Positions 1-7,548 of a stretch of 14,032 nt of DNA are shown here, piece after piece. A program made the position numbers and the translations under genes. This DNA comes from Actinomycetes bacterium. Lineage in GTDB: Bacteria; Actinomycetota; Acidimicrobiia; Acidimicrobiales; RAAP-2. The DNA lies in NCBI GenBank assembly GCA_021787255.1, contig JAJYMD010000259.1, positions 1 to 14,032 of the forward strand, read 5' to 3'. The notes beneath the pieces are model-generated. The model searched no databases. It was given only the letters and a program-made list of their open reading frames with translations, and had not been told where the DNA came from. Numbering within the stretch: position 1 is the first letter of the stretch; every line of letters begins with the position of its first letter.

Positions 1-1
1 G

Positions 2-988
2 AGGGACGGCGACCACGTCACGATCGACGTCCACGGGACGCTGCCCGACGGCCAAGAGGCGATGGCGGCGGACGACCTCCTCTATGAGGTGGGGAGCGGG
101 CGTATCGCCGCGGCGCTCGACGACGCGCTCCGCGGCGCCAAGGTCGGCGACGTGCTCGCGTTCACCTCGAGCTTGCCGGGTGCGCACCCCGAGCCAGGTC
201 GCGAGGTCGACTTCCGGGTGCTCGTGAAGGACGTGAAGGAAAAGAAGCTGCCCGCGGTCACCGACGAGTGGGCGGCGGAAGCCTCGGAGTTCTCCACCGT
301 CGACGAGCTGCGCGCGGACCTGCGGGAGCGCCTCGCGAAGGTCAAAGCCGTCCAGGCGCAGCTCTCGCTGCGCAATGGTGCACTTGCCGCCCTTGCCGAT
401 CTGGTCGAGGACGACGAGGTGCCCGAGGTCCTGGTCGACGAGGCCGTGCGCGAGCGGCTCCAGGAGCTCCAGCGACGTCTCGACGAGGACGGGGTGAGCA
501 CCGCCCAGTTCCTCGAGATGACCGGGCAGGGAGAGGACGAGCTCCTCGCGAGCCTCCGGGCCGAGGCCCACCAGGCGGTGAAGAGCGACCTTGCGCTGCG
601 CGCACTGGCAGAGGAGGAGTCCCTCGAGGTCACCGACGACGAGCTCGAGTCCGAGATCGAAGCGATGGCTTCTCGGCTGCAGCTCACACCTCAGGTCGTC
701 CGCGAACGCCTCACGCGCGCCGGCAGGATTGCCGCGGTACGCTCGGAGCAGCGGAAGGCCAAGGCGTTTGCCTGGCTCCTCGACCACGTGGAGGTCGTCG
801 ACGAGGAGGGCGCCGTGGTCTCCATGGACGATCTGCGAGTGGACCGGAGCACGGAGGCGGTGCCGTCGACGGAAGGACCTGTGGAGGGCCTGGAGGAGGG
901 CGTGACGCACATCGACGGTGCGGAGGAGAACGGATCGGAGCAGTCGGGAGCCGAGGCGGGTACCGGCGTGACAAAGGGGGGGGTCTGA
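2..988 (+). CDS. tig: Trigger factor, 5'-truncated by the window edge
   Basis: Ribosome-associated chaperone that binds nascent chains at the tunnel exit. The reading frame is already open at base 2, so the N-terminal ribosome-binding domain and the start codon lie outside the window; the ATG at 62 is internal. Of 328 visible residues, about 1-80 match the FKBP-like PPIase domain (LLYEVGSGR at 26-34, then a strand ending [14 protein letters not shown]). About 85-270 are the Glu/Arg-rich helical C-terminal chaperone domain. A low-complexity acidic Glu/Gly/Ser tail of about 55 residues follows, as is common in actinobacterial trigger factors. The PPIase loop reads IAAALDD where the family usually has IPGFED, so prolyl isomerase activity is doubtful. 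The TGA at 986-988 overlaps the first base of clpP, consistent with a tig-clpP transcript. Identification is firm from the domain match and the tig-clpP-clpX order. Confidence 0.95.
   Translation, partial: RDGDHVTIDVHGTLPDGQEAMAADDLLYEVGSGRIAAALDDALRGAKVGDVLAFTSSLPGAHPEPGREVDFRVLVKDVKEKKLPAVTDEWAAEASEFSTVDELRADLRERLAKVKAVQAQLSLRNGALAALADLVEDDEVPEVLVDEAVRERLQELQRRLDEDGVSTAQFLEMTGQGEDELLASLRAEAHQAVKSDLALRALAEEESLEVTDDELESEIEAMASRLQLTPQVVRERLTRAGRIAAVRSEQRKAKAFAWLLDHVEVVDEEGAVVSMDDLRVDRSTEAVPSTEGPVEGLEEGVTHIDGAEENGSEQSGAEAGTGVTKGGV
973..983 (+). promoter_or_regulatory. Shine-Dalgarno of clpP, A3G8 tract inside the end of tig
   Basis: AAAGGGGGGGG lies 4 nt before the ATG at 988 and 7 nt before the ATG at 991, and forms part of the last codons of tig. 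It is the only purine-rich site near the clpP start. Its spacing fits the second ATG (991) slightly better. The run of eight G is also a potential slippage site. Confidence 0.7.
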
Positions 989-1650
989 TGATGAGCGGCC
1001 TGCGAGAAGACCCGGACGGCAGGTTACGAGCGAGGGGTTACCTCGTGCCCACGGTGGTGGAGCAGTCCAACAGGGGTGAGCGCGCCTACGATCTCTATTC
1101 GCGTCTGCTGCGAGAGCGCATCATCTTTCTCGGCACTCCGATCGACGACACGGTGGCCAACCTCGTCTGCGCGCAGCTGCTCTTCCTCGAGTCGGAAGAG
1201 CCCGACAAAGACATCCACCTCTATATCAATTCGCCTGGCGGGGACATCACCGCGCTGTTCGCCATCTACGACACGATGAAGTACATCAAGCCGGACGTCT
1301 CGACCTTCTGCTTCGGCCAGGCGGCGTCCGCTGCTGCGGTGCTGCTCGCAGCCGGGGCGCACGGCAAGCGGTTCGCCCTCCCGCACGCACGGATCCTGCT
1401 GCACCAGCCCTTCGGGGGCGTCGAGGGCCAGGCGAGCGACATCGAGCTCCAGGCCAAGGAGATCCTGCGAATGCGCGACCTCCTGAACAGGATGCTCGCC
1501 GCGGACACGGGACAGCCGTACGAAAAGGTCGGCAAGGACACGGACCGCGACTTCGTGATGACCGCCGACGAGGCAGTCGCGTACGGCGTGATCGACGAGG
1601 TGATCACCACGCGGGAGGCGCCGTCGCTCGAAGCGGTGGGTGCTGCCTAG
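988..1650 (+). CDS. clpP: ATP-dependent Clp protease proteolytic subunit (ClpP2-like)
   Basis: Serine peptidase that forms the barrel-shaped proteolytic chamber of the Clp protease; ClpX or ClpC feeds it unfolded substrates. The 220-residue product is of normal family length. The catalytic triad is Ser114 (in [14 protein letters not shown]), His139 (in RILLHQP) and Asp188 (in KDTDRDF); the 25- and 49-residue spacings equal those of E. coli ClpP. The [14 protein letters not shown] signature resembles mycobacterial ClpP2 rather than ClpP1 (from memory). The start is ATG 988 or 991; 988 overlaps the tig stop as TGATG, implying translational coupling. Many actinobacteria carry clpP1-clpP2 in tandem, but only one copy lies here, followed by clpX. 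A second clpP may exist elsewhere in the genome, since actinobacterial ClpP often works as a hetero-oligomer; that cannot be seen here. Confidence 0.97.
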   Translation: MMSGLREDPDGRLRARGYLVPTVVEQSNRGERAYDLYSRLLRERIIFLGTPIDDTVANLVCAQLLFLESEEPDKDIHLYINSPGGDITALFAIYDTMKYIKPDVSTFCFGQAASAAAVLLAAGAHGKRFALPHARILLHQPFGGVEGQASDIELQAKEILRMRDLLNRMLAADTGQPYEKVGKDTDRDFVMTADEAVAYGVIDEVITTREAPSLEAVGAA

Positions 1651-1800
1651 GAAGGCCAGGGTGGCCGAGCGTACGGGTGGACCAGCCCGCAGGTCCAGGC
1701 AGCCGCCGTGAGGTCGGCGGGCACAGGAAGTGACGGCGGGCGCAGGCAGTATCGGTGCAGGGAACGGCTCCCGGCAGTTCGAGCAGAGGAGAGAGCGGCA
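1651..1800 (+). other. clpP-clpX intergenic gap with the clpX ribosome binding site
   Basis: This 150-bp stretch separates clpP from clpX. The frame upstream of clpX stays open to a GTG at 1708, but that part has no similarity to the ClpX N terminus, so I treat it as non-coding. AGAGGAG at 1785-1791 lies 9 nt before the clpX GTG and is a good Shine-Dalgarno. I found no convincing -35/-10 pair, terminator with a T tract, or ClgR-like operator. A clpX promoter could sit here but is not evident. Confidence 0.5.
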
Positions 1801-3084
1801 GTGGCGAAGTTCGGCGAGGGGGGGGACCTGGTGAAGTGCAGCTTCTGCGGCAAGTCGCAGAAGCAGGTGAAGAAGCTCATCGCCGGGCCCGGCGTGTACA
1901 TCTGCGACGAGTGCATCGACCTCTGCAACGACATCATCACCGAGGAGCTCACCGAGAACACGGAGCTCAACTTCGAGGACCTTCCGAAACCGCGCGAGAT
2001 CTTCGATTTCCTGAACGACTACGTGGTGGGCCAGGAGTACGCGAAGAAGATCCTCTCGGTCGCGGTCTACAACCATTACAAACGCGTCCAGGCAGGAACG
2101 CCGAGCGACGAGGACGCGGTGGAGCTGGCGAAGTCCAACATCCTTCTCCTCGGGCCGACCGGGTGCGGGAAAACGCTCCTCGCCCAGACGCTGGCCCGCA
2201 TGTTGAACGTCCCTTTCGCGATCGCGGACGCCACCGCGCTGACCGAAGCGGGGTACGTCGGCGAGGACGTCGAGAACATCCTGCTCAAGCTCATCCAGGC
2301 TGCCGACTACGACGTGAAGCGGGCCGAGACCGGGATCATCTACATCGACGAGATCGACAAGATCGCCCGCAAGAGCGAGAACCCTTCGATCACCCGGGAC
2401 GTTTCGGGCGAGGGCGTGCAGCAGGCCCTGCTGAAGATCCTGGAAGGGACGACGGCGTCCGTGCCGCCCCAGGGAGGCCGGAAGCATCCGCACCAGGAGT
2501 TCATCCAGATCGACACGACCAACATCCTGTTCATCTGCGGCGGGGCGTTCGCCGGGCTGGACAAGATCATCGAGAGCCGGATCGGGCGCAAGGGGATCGG
2601 CTTCCGGGCGGAGGTGCGCCAGCGCAGCGAGCGCGACGACACCGAGGTCCTACGCCACGTGCTGCCCGAGGACCTGATGAAGTTCGGGCTCATCCCCGAG
2701 TTCATCGGTCGGCTTCCGGTGGTGGGCGCGGTCAGCCAGCTGTACAAGGACGCGCTCATCCGGATCCTCGTGGAGCCGAAGAACGCCCTCACCCGCCAGT
2801 ACGAGCGGGTGTTCGCGCTCGACGGGATCGAGCTCGAGTTCGCACCGGACGCGCTGGAAGCGGTCGCGGAGCAGGCGCTGCTGCGGGGCACCGGGGCGCG
2901 TGGGCTGCGCGCGATCCTCGAAGAGGTGCTCCTCGACGTGATGTACGACCTGCCGAGCCGCAGCGACGTGGGCAAGTGCGTGGTGGACCGTGCGGTGGTG
3001 CTCGACCGTGTGCATCCCACGCTCGTCCCGCTCGGCGAATCCCCGGTGAAGGTTCCGAGCCGGAGTCGCCGGGCGGCCTCTTGA
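1801..3084 (+). CDS. clpX: ClpX, ATP-dependent unfoldase subunit of Clp protease
   Basis: AAA+ unfoldase that recognises tagged substrates, unfolds them and threads them into ClpP. The 427-residue product is full length. It has an N-terminal zinc domain (Cys13, Cys16, Cys35, Cys38), Walker A GPTGCGKT (118-125), pore-1 loop GYVG (151-154), Walker B IIYIDEID (179-186), the RKH substrate loop (227-229), the ClpP-docking IGF loop (266-268) and sensor-2 GARGLR (365-370). The GTG start at 1801 is chosen because AGAGGAG sits 9 nt upstream and the protein then opens [18 protein letters not shown], very close to mycobacterial ClpX (MARIGDGGDLLKCSFCGK from memory). All functional loops are intact. It follows clpP at 150 bp and precedes folC by 17 bp; in Streptomyces, as I recall, valS lies between clpX and folC, and it is missing here. 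Confidence 0.98.
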   Translation: MAKFGEGGDLVKCSFCGKSQKQVKKLIAGPGVYICDECIDLCNDIITEELTENTELNFEDLPKPREIFDFLNDYVVGQEYAKKILSVAVYNHYKRVQAGTPSDEDAVELAKSNILLLGPTGCGKTLLAQTLARMLNVPFAIADATALTEAGYVGEDVENILLKLIQAADYDVKRAETGIIYIDEIDKIARKSENPSITRDVSGEGVQQALLKILEGTTASVPPQGGRKHPHQEFIQIDTTNILFICGGAFAGLDKIIESRIGRKGIGFRAEVRQRSERDDTEVLRHVLPEDLMKFGLIPEFIGRLPVVGAVSQLYKDALIRILVEPKNALTRQYERVFALDGIELEFAPDALEAVAEQALLRGTGARGLRAILEEVLLDVMYDLPSRSDVGKCVVDRAVVLDRVHPTLVPLGESPVKVPSRSRRAAS

Positions 3085-3101
3085 CTGGCTGAGCGCCCGG
3101 C

Positions 3102-4448
3102 GTGAACACCTTCAAGTCCTTGGAGGACGCGCTCGCCTGGCTCGACCGCCACATCGACTTGGAGTCGAAGGTGCCCACCAGGCGGTCCCTGCCGACCCTC
3201 GAGCGCATGCGCGAGCTCATGGCGCTGCTCGGGGAGCCCGAGCGCGCCTACCCCGCTCTGCACCTGACCGGCACGAACGGGAAGGGGTCGACGGCCGCGA
3301 TGCTGACCGCGCTCCTGGGAGCCCGCGGGCTGGCGGTGGGCACCTACACGAGCCCGAACCTGGCACACGTGAACGAGCGGATCTCACGGGCGGGGACGCC
3401 GATCGACGACGCCTCGCTCATCGAGGTGCTCGAGGCGCTCGCGATCGTCGAGCCTTCGCTCTCCGACCGTCCGACTCGTTTCGAGCTTTTGACGGCCGCC
3501 GCGTTCTCGTGGTTCGCAGAGGTTGCGGTGGACGCCGCCGTCGTGGAGGTCGGCGTCGGGGGCACCTGGGACGCGACCAATGTGATCGACGGGGTCGTCG
3601 CTGTGGTCACGAACGTGAGCTACGACCACACCGACATCCTCGGCCCGACGCTCGAGGGTATCGCTCGCGACAAGGCAGGGATCGTGAAGCCCGGTAGCGT
3701 AGCCGTGGTGGGTGAGGTCGACCCGGACCTCGTCTCGGTCATCCGTTCGGTCGCCGAAGCGTCGGGAGCCGCCCAGGTGTGGGTGCGCGGCGAGGAGTTC
3801 GAGTGCACGAAGAACCGGCTCGCGGTCGGCGGTCGCCTGGTCGACCTGCGGACGCCCGGCGCCGTCTACCACGACCTCTTCGTGCCGCTCCACGGAGAGC
3901 ACCAGGGGCTGAACGCGGCGTGCGCGCTGGCGGCAGGCGAGGCGTTCTTCGGCGCGCCGCTGCATCCTGATGTCGTCACCGAGGGGTTCTCCCGAGTGAG
4001 GGTGCCCGGACGCCTCGAGGTGGTCGGTCGAAGACCGCTGAGCCTCCTCGACGGGGCGCACAACGTGGCGGGGATGCAGGTCCTCGCGACCGCGCTCGGT
4101 GACTTCGCCGTCACCGGTAGGACCGTAGCCGTCGTGGGGATGCTCGGCGGGCGCGATCCGTCCGCGATGCTGAGCCCCGTCGCGTCCGCCGGCGTCGGCC
4201 ACCTGGTCGCGTGCGCCCCTGCGTCACCGAGAGCCCAGCCTGCCGAGGTCGTCGCTGAGGCGGCCGAGGCGGCGGGAATGCAGGTCGTCGTTGCCGGCTC
4301 CGTGGACGCCGCCGTGGCGATCGCCAAGGAGCTGGCTGGCGAGGACGGGCTGGTCGTGGTCGCCGGCTCGCTGTACGTCGTGGCTGAGGCCAGGGAGCTC
4401 CTCGTCGGGCGGCCCGAGCAGCAGACGAGCGCGCCACCCGGCCGCTGA
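3102..4448 (+). CDS. folC: Folylpolyglutamate synthase / dihydrofolate synthase
   Basis: Mur-ligase-type enzyme that uses ATP to add glutamate to dihydropteroate and/or to folates, which retains folate in the cell. The product has 448 residues, normal for FolC. Motifs are the P-loop GTNGKGS (57-63), TYTSPNLAHVNERI (81-94), EVGVGG-TWDATN (149-160), SYDHTDILG (173-181), ARDKAGIVKPG (188-198, with the Lys191 that is carbamylated in this family) and LDGAHN (316-321) opening the C-terminal domain. Position 155 is Thr where many FolC proteins have Arg (GGRxDATN); this may be a lineage trait. The GTG at 3102 gives the normal N terminus, but no clear Shine-Dalgarno precedes it. It starts 17 bp after the clpX stop, so it may be read from clpX transcripts. 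Whether it acts as DHFS, FPGS or both cannot be decided from sequence alone. Confidence 0.95.
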   Translation: MNTFKSLEDALAWLDRHIDLESKVPTRRSLPTLERMRELMALLGEPERAYPALHLTGTNGKGSTAAMLTALLGARGLAVGTYTSPNLAHVNERISRAGTPIDDASLIEVLEALAIVEPSLSDRPTRFELLTAAAFSWFAEVAVDAAVVEVGVGGTWDATNVIDGVVAVVTNVSYDHTDILGPTLEGIARDKAGIVKPGSVAVVGEVDPDLVSVIRSVAEASGAAQVWVRGEEFECTKNRLAVGGRLVDLRTPGAVYHDLFVPLHGEHQGLNAACALAAGEAFFGAPLHPDVVTEGFSRVRVPGRLEVVGRRPLSLLDGAHNVAGMQVLATALGDFAVTGRTVAVVGMLGGRDPSAMLSPVASAGVGHLVACAPASPRAQPAEVVAEAAEAAGMQVVVAGSVDAAVAIAKELAGEDGLVVVAGSLYVVAEARELLVGRPEQQTSAPPGR

Positions 4449-4488
4449 CGCCTTCGGCGGGCTTTCACGTGCCGCCGCCCTCCGAGCT

Positions 4489-4506
4489 TCCCGAGGACCC
4501 TCGGGA
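4489..4506 (+). terminator. Dyad between folC and ndk, possible terminator or operator
   Basis: TCCCGAG (4489-4495) and CTCGGGA (4500-4506) form a perfect 7-bp stem with tetraloop GACC. There is no T tract, which is common for GC-rich actinobacterial terminators. It overlaps the expected -35 zone of the ndk promoter, so a regulatory dyad is an alternative. The rest of the 83-bp folC-ndk gap shows nothing else apart from the -10 box. Confidence 0.5.
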
Positions 4507-4516
4507 CCGTTCCTGA

Positions 4517-4522
4517 TAGGGT
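4517..4522 (+). promoter_or_regulatory. -10 box of a probable leaderless ndk promoter
   Basis: TAGGGT is a TAnnnT-type -10 hexamer that ends exactly 9 nt before the ndk GTG. Transcription starting 6-9 nt downstream would leave a leader of 0-3 nt. No Shine-Dalgarno is present in the correct window before the GTG. No good -35 is visible. The same geometry occurs before the radical SAM gene at 9760. Confidence 0.5.
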
Positions 4523-4531
4523 CCACGGCTC

Positions 4532-4945
4532 GTGACCCGCACGCTCGTCATCGTGAAGCCGGATGCCGTCGAACGGGGGCTCGCGGGCGAGATCCTCTCG
4601 CGCCTGGAGCGCAAGGGCCTCCGCCTCGTGGCGTGCGAGCTGCGCGCGATCACAGGGGACGTCGCGAGACGCCACTACGCGGAGCACGAGGGCAAGCCCT
4701 TCTACGAGGACCTCGTCGCGTTCATCACCCGCTCCCCGGCCCTGGTCATGGTGGTCGAGGGGCCGGACGACGAGACGTACGCGGTGGTGCGCGCCCTGAT
4801 GGGGGCGACCGACCCCAGGCAAGCGGCGCCCGGGACGATCCGCGGCGACCTTGCCATCGAGATGACCGAGAACTTGGTGCACGGCTCGGACTCCTCGGAG
4901 TCCGCGCGCCGGGAGATCGCGCTGTTCTTCCCCGAGCTGGTCTGA
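4532..4945 (+). CDS. ndk: Nucleoside diphosphate kinase
   Basis: Transfers the gamma phosphate of ATP to NDPs through a phospho-histidine intermediate, balancing cytoplasmic NTP and dNTP pools. The 137-residue product is full length for bacterial Ndk. It begins [20 protein letters not shown] and carries the active-site segment [16 protein letters not shown] with catalytic His117, plus the nucleotide-binding region [16 protein letters not shown] (91-106). The family's usual ESAxREI is kept. The GTG at 4532 is the only start giving the conserved VKPDAV N terminus, and it appears leaderless. Ndk between folC and mreB is typical actinobacterial order; the small membrane protein gene I recall between folC and ndk in Streptomyces is absent. 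Confidence 0.97.
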   Translation: MTRTLVIVKPDAVERGLAGEILSRLERKGLRLVACELRAITGDVARRHYAEHEGKPFYEDLVAFITRSPALVMVVEGPDDETYAVVRALMGATDPRQAAPGTIRGDLAIEMTENLVHGSDSSESARREIALFFPELV

Positions 4946-5001
4946 GGGGCGCCCTCGAAGGGGCGCCCTCGGAGGGACGGTCTCGCAGGGACGGCCTTGT
5001 G
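4946..5001 (+). repeat. Four imperfect 14-bp tandem repeats after ndk
   Basis: Reading in 14-bp steps from the base after the ndk stop gives GGGGCGCCCTCGAA, GGGGCGCCCTCGGA, GGGACGGTCTCGCA and GGGACGGCCTTGTG. Units 1 and 2 match at 13 of 14 positions; units 2-3 and 3-4 match at 10 of 14. The array starts at the ndk stop and its last unit runs into the -35 box of the mreB promoter. It is either a decayed minisatellite or a set of iterated binding sites. Confidence 0.7.
4947..4968 (+). terminator. Strong GC hairpin after ndk, likely terminator
   Basis: GGGCGCCC occurs at 4947-4954 and 4961-4968. Each copy is a palindrome, so the two pair as an 8-bp all-GC stem with a 6-nt loop, 1 nt after the ndk stop. 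There is no U tract. The position between ndk and the mreB promoter suits a U-less terminator. The structure is a direct product of the first two 14-bp repeats. Confidence 0.55.
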
Positions 5002-5025
5002 CTCGAACGCGCCGTCCCCTAGCCT
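4997..5025 (+). promoter_or_regulatory. Sigma70-type promoter of the mre operon
   Basis: TTGTGC (4997-5002) and TAGCCT (5020-5025) are separated by exactly 17 bp and match housekeeping -35/-10 consensus well for so GC-rich a region. The expected transcription start is near 5032, leaving about 80 nt of 5' leader before mreB. It lies immediately after the ndk hairpin, marking the start of the mreBCD-mrdA transcription unit. Confidence 0.6.
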
Positions 5026-5075
5026 TCCCCGAGGGACCCGTCGCCAGCGGACCCCCAGAGCTCGTCGGCGGCACG

Positions 5076-5104
5076 TCTCCGGCGAGAGGATCCTCGGAGA
5101 GGAG
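5076..5104 (+). promoter_or_regulatory. mreB leader hairpin overlapping its Shine-Dalgarno
   Basis: AGAGGAG (5098-5104) is a good Shine-Dalgarno 10 nt before the mreB ATG. TCTCCG (5076-5081) can pair with CGGAGA (5095-5100), a 6-bp stem that hides the first three bases of this site. The effect may be mild. The rest of the leader (about 5032-5075) shows no further recognisable element. Confidence 0.4.
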
Positions 5105-5114
5105 CCCCAGGTCC

Positions 5115-6146
5115 ATGTCAGACAACCGTCTCTACGTCCTCGGCCGCGACATGGCGGTCGACCTCGGCACGGCGAACACGCTCGTCTACGTGCGTGGGCG
5201 CGGGATCGTGCTGAACGAGCCGTCGGTCGTCGCGGTCGACGTGAAGGACGGACGACCCCTCGCGGTCGGCGCCGAAGCCAAGCGGATGATCGGGCGGACC
5301 CCGAGCAACATCCAGGCGATCCGCCCGCTCAAGGACGGCGTCATCGCGGACTTCGAGATCTGCGAGAAGATGCTTCGCTACTTCATCCATCGGGTCCACC
5401 AGCGCCGCTTCGCCAAGCCCCGGATGGTCATCTGCGTGCCGTCGGGGATCACCGGGGTGGAGCAGCGTGCAGTGATGGAGGCTGCCGAGTACGCAGGGGC
5501 GCGCAAGGCCTACATCATCGAAGAGCCGATGGCCGCCGCGATCGGCGCCGGGCTCCCGGTGCACGAGCCGACGGGCAACATGGTCGTCGACATCGGCGGT
5601 GGCACCACGGAGGTCGCGGTCATCTCGCTGGGCGGCATCGTGACGAGCCAGTCGGTCCGCATCGGCGGTGACGAGCTCGATGAGGCGATCGTCTCCTACG
5701 TGAAGAAGGAGTTCAGCCTCGCGCTCGGCGAGCGCACGGCCGAGGAGATCAAGATCGCCCTCGGCTCCGCCTACCCTCTCGAAGAGGAGCTGCACGCGGA
5801 GATCCGCGGCCGCGACCTCGTGACCGGGCTGCCCAAGACGGTCGTGGTCTCCACCGAGGAGATCAGGCGTGCGATCGACGAGCCGGTCTCTGCGATCGTC
5901 GACGCCGTCAAGGTGACCCTGGATCGCACGCCTCCCGAGCTGGCCGCGGACATCATGGAGCAGGGGATCGTGCTCACCGGCGGTGGCGCGCTCCTGCACG
6001 GGCTCGAGTCCCGCCTGCAGCACGAGACCGGGATGCCGATCGTCGTCGCCCGGGATCCGCTGAATTGCGTCGCCGTCGGCAGCGGGCAGTGCCTGGAGGA
6101 GTTCGAGGCGCTCAAGCGCGTCTTGATCACCTCCTCCTCCCGCTGA
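5115..6146 (+). CDS. mreB: Rod-shape determining protein MreB, bacterial actin
   Basis: Actin-like ATPase that forms membrane-bound filaments and positions lateral cell-wall synthesis. The product has 343 residues, the usual length. It has the phosphate-1 motif DLGTANT (16-22), phosphate-2 DIGGGTTE (159-166) and adenosine motif LTGGGALL (287-294), with typical stretches such as NEPSVVAVD and [12 protein letters not shown]. The ATG at 5115 has AGAGGAG 10 nt upstream. It heads mreB-mreC-mreD-mrdA behind the promoter at 4997-5025. In actinobacteria MreB is found in only some lineages; in Streptomyces it serves mainly spore-wall assembly, in others it may support rod growth, and sequence cannot tell which applies here. 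Confidence 0.98.
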   Translation: MSDNRLYVLGRDMAVDLGTANTLVYVRGRGIVLNEPSVVAVDVKDGRPLAVGAEAKRMIGRTPSNIQAIRPLKDGVIADFEICEKMLRYFIHRVHQRRFAKPRMVICVPSGITGVEQRAVMEAAEYAGARKAYIIEEPMAAAIGAGLPVHEPTGNMVVDIGGGTTEVAVISLGGIVTSQSVRIGGDELDEAIVSYVKKEFSLALGERTAEEIKIALGSAYPLEEELHAEIRGRDLVTGLPKTVVVSTEEIRRAIDEPVSAIVDAVKVTLDRTPPELAADIMEQGIVLTGGGALLHGLESRLQHETGMPIVVARDPLNCVAVGSGQCLEEFEALKRVLITSSSR

Positions 6147-6161
6147 CCAGCTCGGGTCGAA

Positions 6162-7013
6162 GTGGCGAGAGCCGCACGGCGGCGGAGGTCGCGTCGTACG
6201 CTCGCGACCCTGATCGTGCTGGTGCTCCTCTCGGTCACGATCATCACGCTCGACGAGACCGGCAGGGCCCAGTCCCTCACGTCAGGGGCGAAGACGCTAG
6301 CGAGCGACATCTATTCGCCCCTGCGGCGCGCCGTGAACGGCGCGCTCGACCCGATCGGCCGGTTCTTCGCCGGTGCAGTGGACTACGGCTCGCTCGAACA
6401 GGAGAACCAGAAGCTCCAGGACCAGATCCTCGCGCTCGAGCGCCAGCGCTCGATCGGGCAAGCCGCGGGGCGCCAGTACGCGCAGCTCGAGCGGCTGCTC
6501 GCGACGAGCAGGCTTCCGGCGCTCGCCTCGCTGCCCGAGGTCCCCGCAGAGGTGACAGCGCAGAACGTCTCGGATTTCGCCGCGACGGTCTCCATCGACA
6601 AAGGTCGTGATACAGGGGTGGCGTCGGGTGACCCGGTGATCGGTCCTGGTGGCCTCGTCGGCGAGGTGGTGACAGCGACGCACACCTCCGCGACCGTACG
6701 GCTGCTCACCGACGGGAAGTCGGCGATCGGCGTCTCCTTGCGCCACGGGCTGGAGGCGACCCTCGTCGGTGTCGGCACGGATCGTCCGCTCCAGATCGAC
6801 TACGTGCCCTCGACAGCGCGGGTGTCGCGCGGTGAGCTGATCGAGACCAGCGGGCTCCAGGGCGGGGCGTTCCCCCCGGGGATCCCGGTCGCGAGGGTGA
6901 CCGCCGTGCACGGCGTCGTCGGGGCCGCTGACAAGCAGGTGTCGGCGCGTCCCCTCGCCGATCTGAACAGCCTGACCTACGTGGATGTGGTCGAGTGGTC
7001 CGGATCGTCGTGA
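6162..7013 (+). CDS. mreC: Rod-shape determining protein MreC
   Basis: Bitopic membrane protein that links cytoplasmic MreB to extracytoplasmic PBP2 and activates the elongation complex. The product has 283 residues. It starts with a strongly basic cytoplasmic stretch (MARAARRRRSRR), then one transmembrane helix at about 13-30, a coiled coil at about 77-113 (LEQENQKLQDQILALERQ), and the beta-rich MreC domain at about 125-275 (DKGRDTGVASGDPVIGPGGLVGEV is the typical opening). The GTG start at 6162 is 15 bp after the mreB stop and has no clear Shine-Dalgarno, so reinitiation from mreB is likely. Four of its Thr codons are ACA, a codon rare in most neighbours but heavily used in mrdA downstream. 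Confidence 0.95.
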   Translation: MARAARRRRSRRTLATLIVLVLLSVTIITLDETGRAQSLTSGAKTLASDIYSPLRRAVNGALDPIGRFFAGAVDYGSLEQENQKLQDQILALERQRSIGQAAGRQYAQLERLLATSRLPALASLPEVPAEVTAQNVSDFAATVSIDKGRDTGVASGDPVIGPGGLVGEVVTATHTSATVRLLTDGKSAIGVSLRHGLEATLVGVGTDRPLQIDYVPSTARVSRGELIETSGLQGGAFPPGIPVARVTAVHGVVGAADKQVSARPLADLNSLTYVDVVEWSGSS

Positions 7014-7029
7014 GCTCGAGGTCCTGAAG

Positions 7030-7548
7030 GTGAGCGGACGCGTCGTCGTCAGGGCCCTTCTCGTCGTGGCGGTCGCGCTGCTCGCGCAGATGACCGTCGT
7101 CCTGGAGGTCCGCATTGGCGGCGCCTCCCCGGACATCATGTTCCTGCTTCCCGTCGCCGCTGGGATCGTGGCAGGGCCGGTCGAGGGGGCGACCATGGGC
7201 TTCGTCGCGGGCATGGCAGCGGACCTGCTCACGCCGACCCCGCTCGGGCTGAGCGCTCTCGTCGGGACGCTCATCGGGTACGCCGTCGGGGCCGTCTCCG
7301 GCGACCTGGTGCGTGACGTGCGCGGGCTCCCGACCCTGGTCGCGCTCGGCGCGAGCGCGCTCGCGGTCATGCTGTACGCCGTGCTCGGTGCGCTGCTCGG
7401 CGAGTCGCAGTTCCTCCACGTGGACCTCGTCACCGTCGTGACCGTGATCGCGGTCACGAATGCGCTGCTCGCAGGGCTCTCCGTCCGCGTCATGCGTTGG
7501 GCGCTCACGGCCTCCGCCGAGCGAGCCAGCACGGGCTGGTTCCGGTGA
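7030..7548 (+). CDS. mreD: Rod-shape determining protein MreD
   Basis: Integral membrane component of the elongasome. The product has 172 residues with about six hydrophobic segments (roughly 8-26, 35-49, 52-67, 73-91, 100-124 and 130-152), matching MreD topology. I chose GTG 7030 because GAGG (7018-7021) lies 8 nt upstream and the first transmembrane helix then begins near residue 8. The frame is also open from ATG 6985, which would add 15 polar residues and overlap mreC; this is less likely. Sequence conservation in MreD is low, so the call rests on topology plus position between mreC and mrdA. Its stop overlaps the mrdA start by 4 bp (GTGA). Confidence 0.9.
   Translation: MSGRVVVRALLVVAVALLAQMTVVLEVRIGGASPDIMFLLPVAAGIVAGPVEGATMGFVAGMAADLLTPTPLGLSALVGTLIGYAVGAVSGDLVRDVRGLPTLVALGASALAVMLYAVLGALLGESQFLHVDLVTVVTVIAVTNALLAGLSVRVMRWALTASAERASTGWFR

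Noticed and set aside
268..987. Extension of the clpP frame upstream through tig
   Set aside because: The translated part is Gly/Arg-rich nonsense. ClpP similarity begins only after ATG 988, which has a Shine-Dalgarno.
1708..1800. N-terminal extension of ClpX from GTG 1708
   Set aside because: The added 31 residues do not resemble any ClpX. GTG 1801 has a well-spaced Shine-Dalgarno and gives the canonical N terminus.
1818..1825. Second G8 run, in the first codons of clpX
   Set aside because: It encodes the conserved Gly-Gly of the ClpX N terminus. Slippage here would only abolish ClpX, so I see no reason to propose a switch.
1024..2493. A 489-codon minus-strand frame opposite clpP and clpX
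   Set aside because: Composition is that of a shadow frame, and it spans two certain genes and the gap between them.
5086..5095. Palindrome GAGGATCCTC in the mreB leader
   Set aside because: It cannot fold on itself with a workable loop, and a single 10-bp palindrome in GC-rich DNA is weak evidence for an operator.
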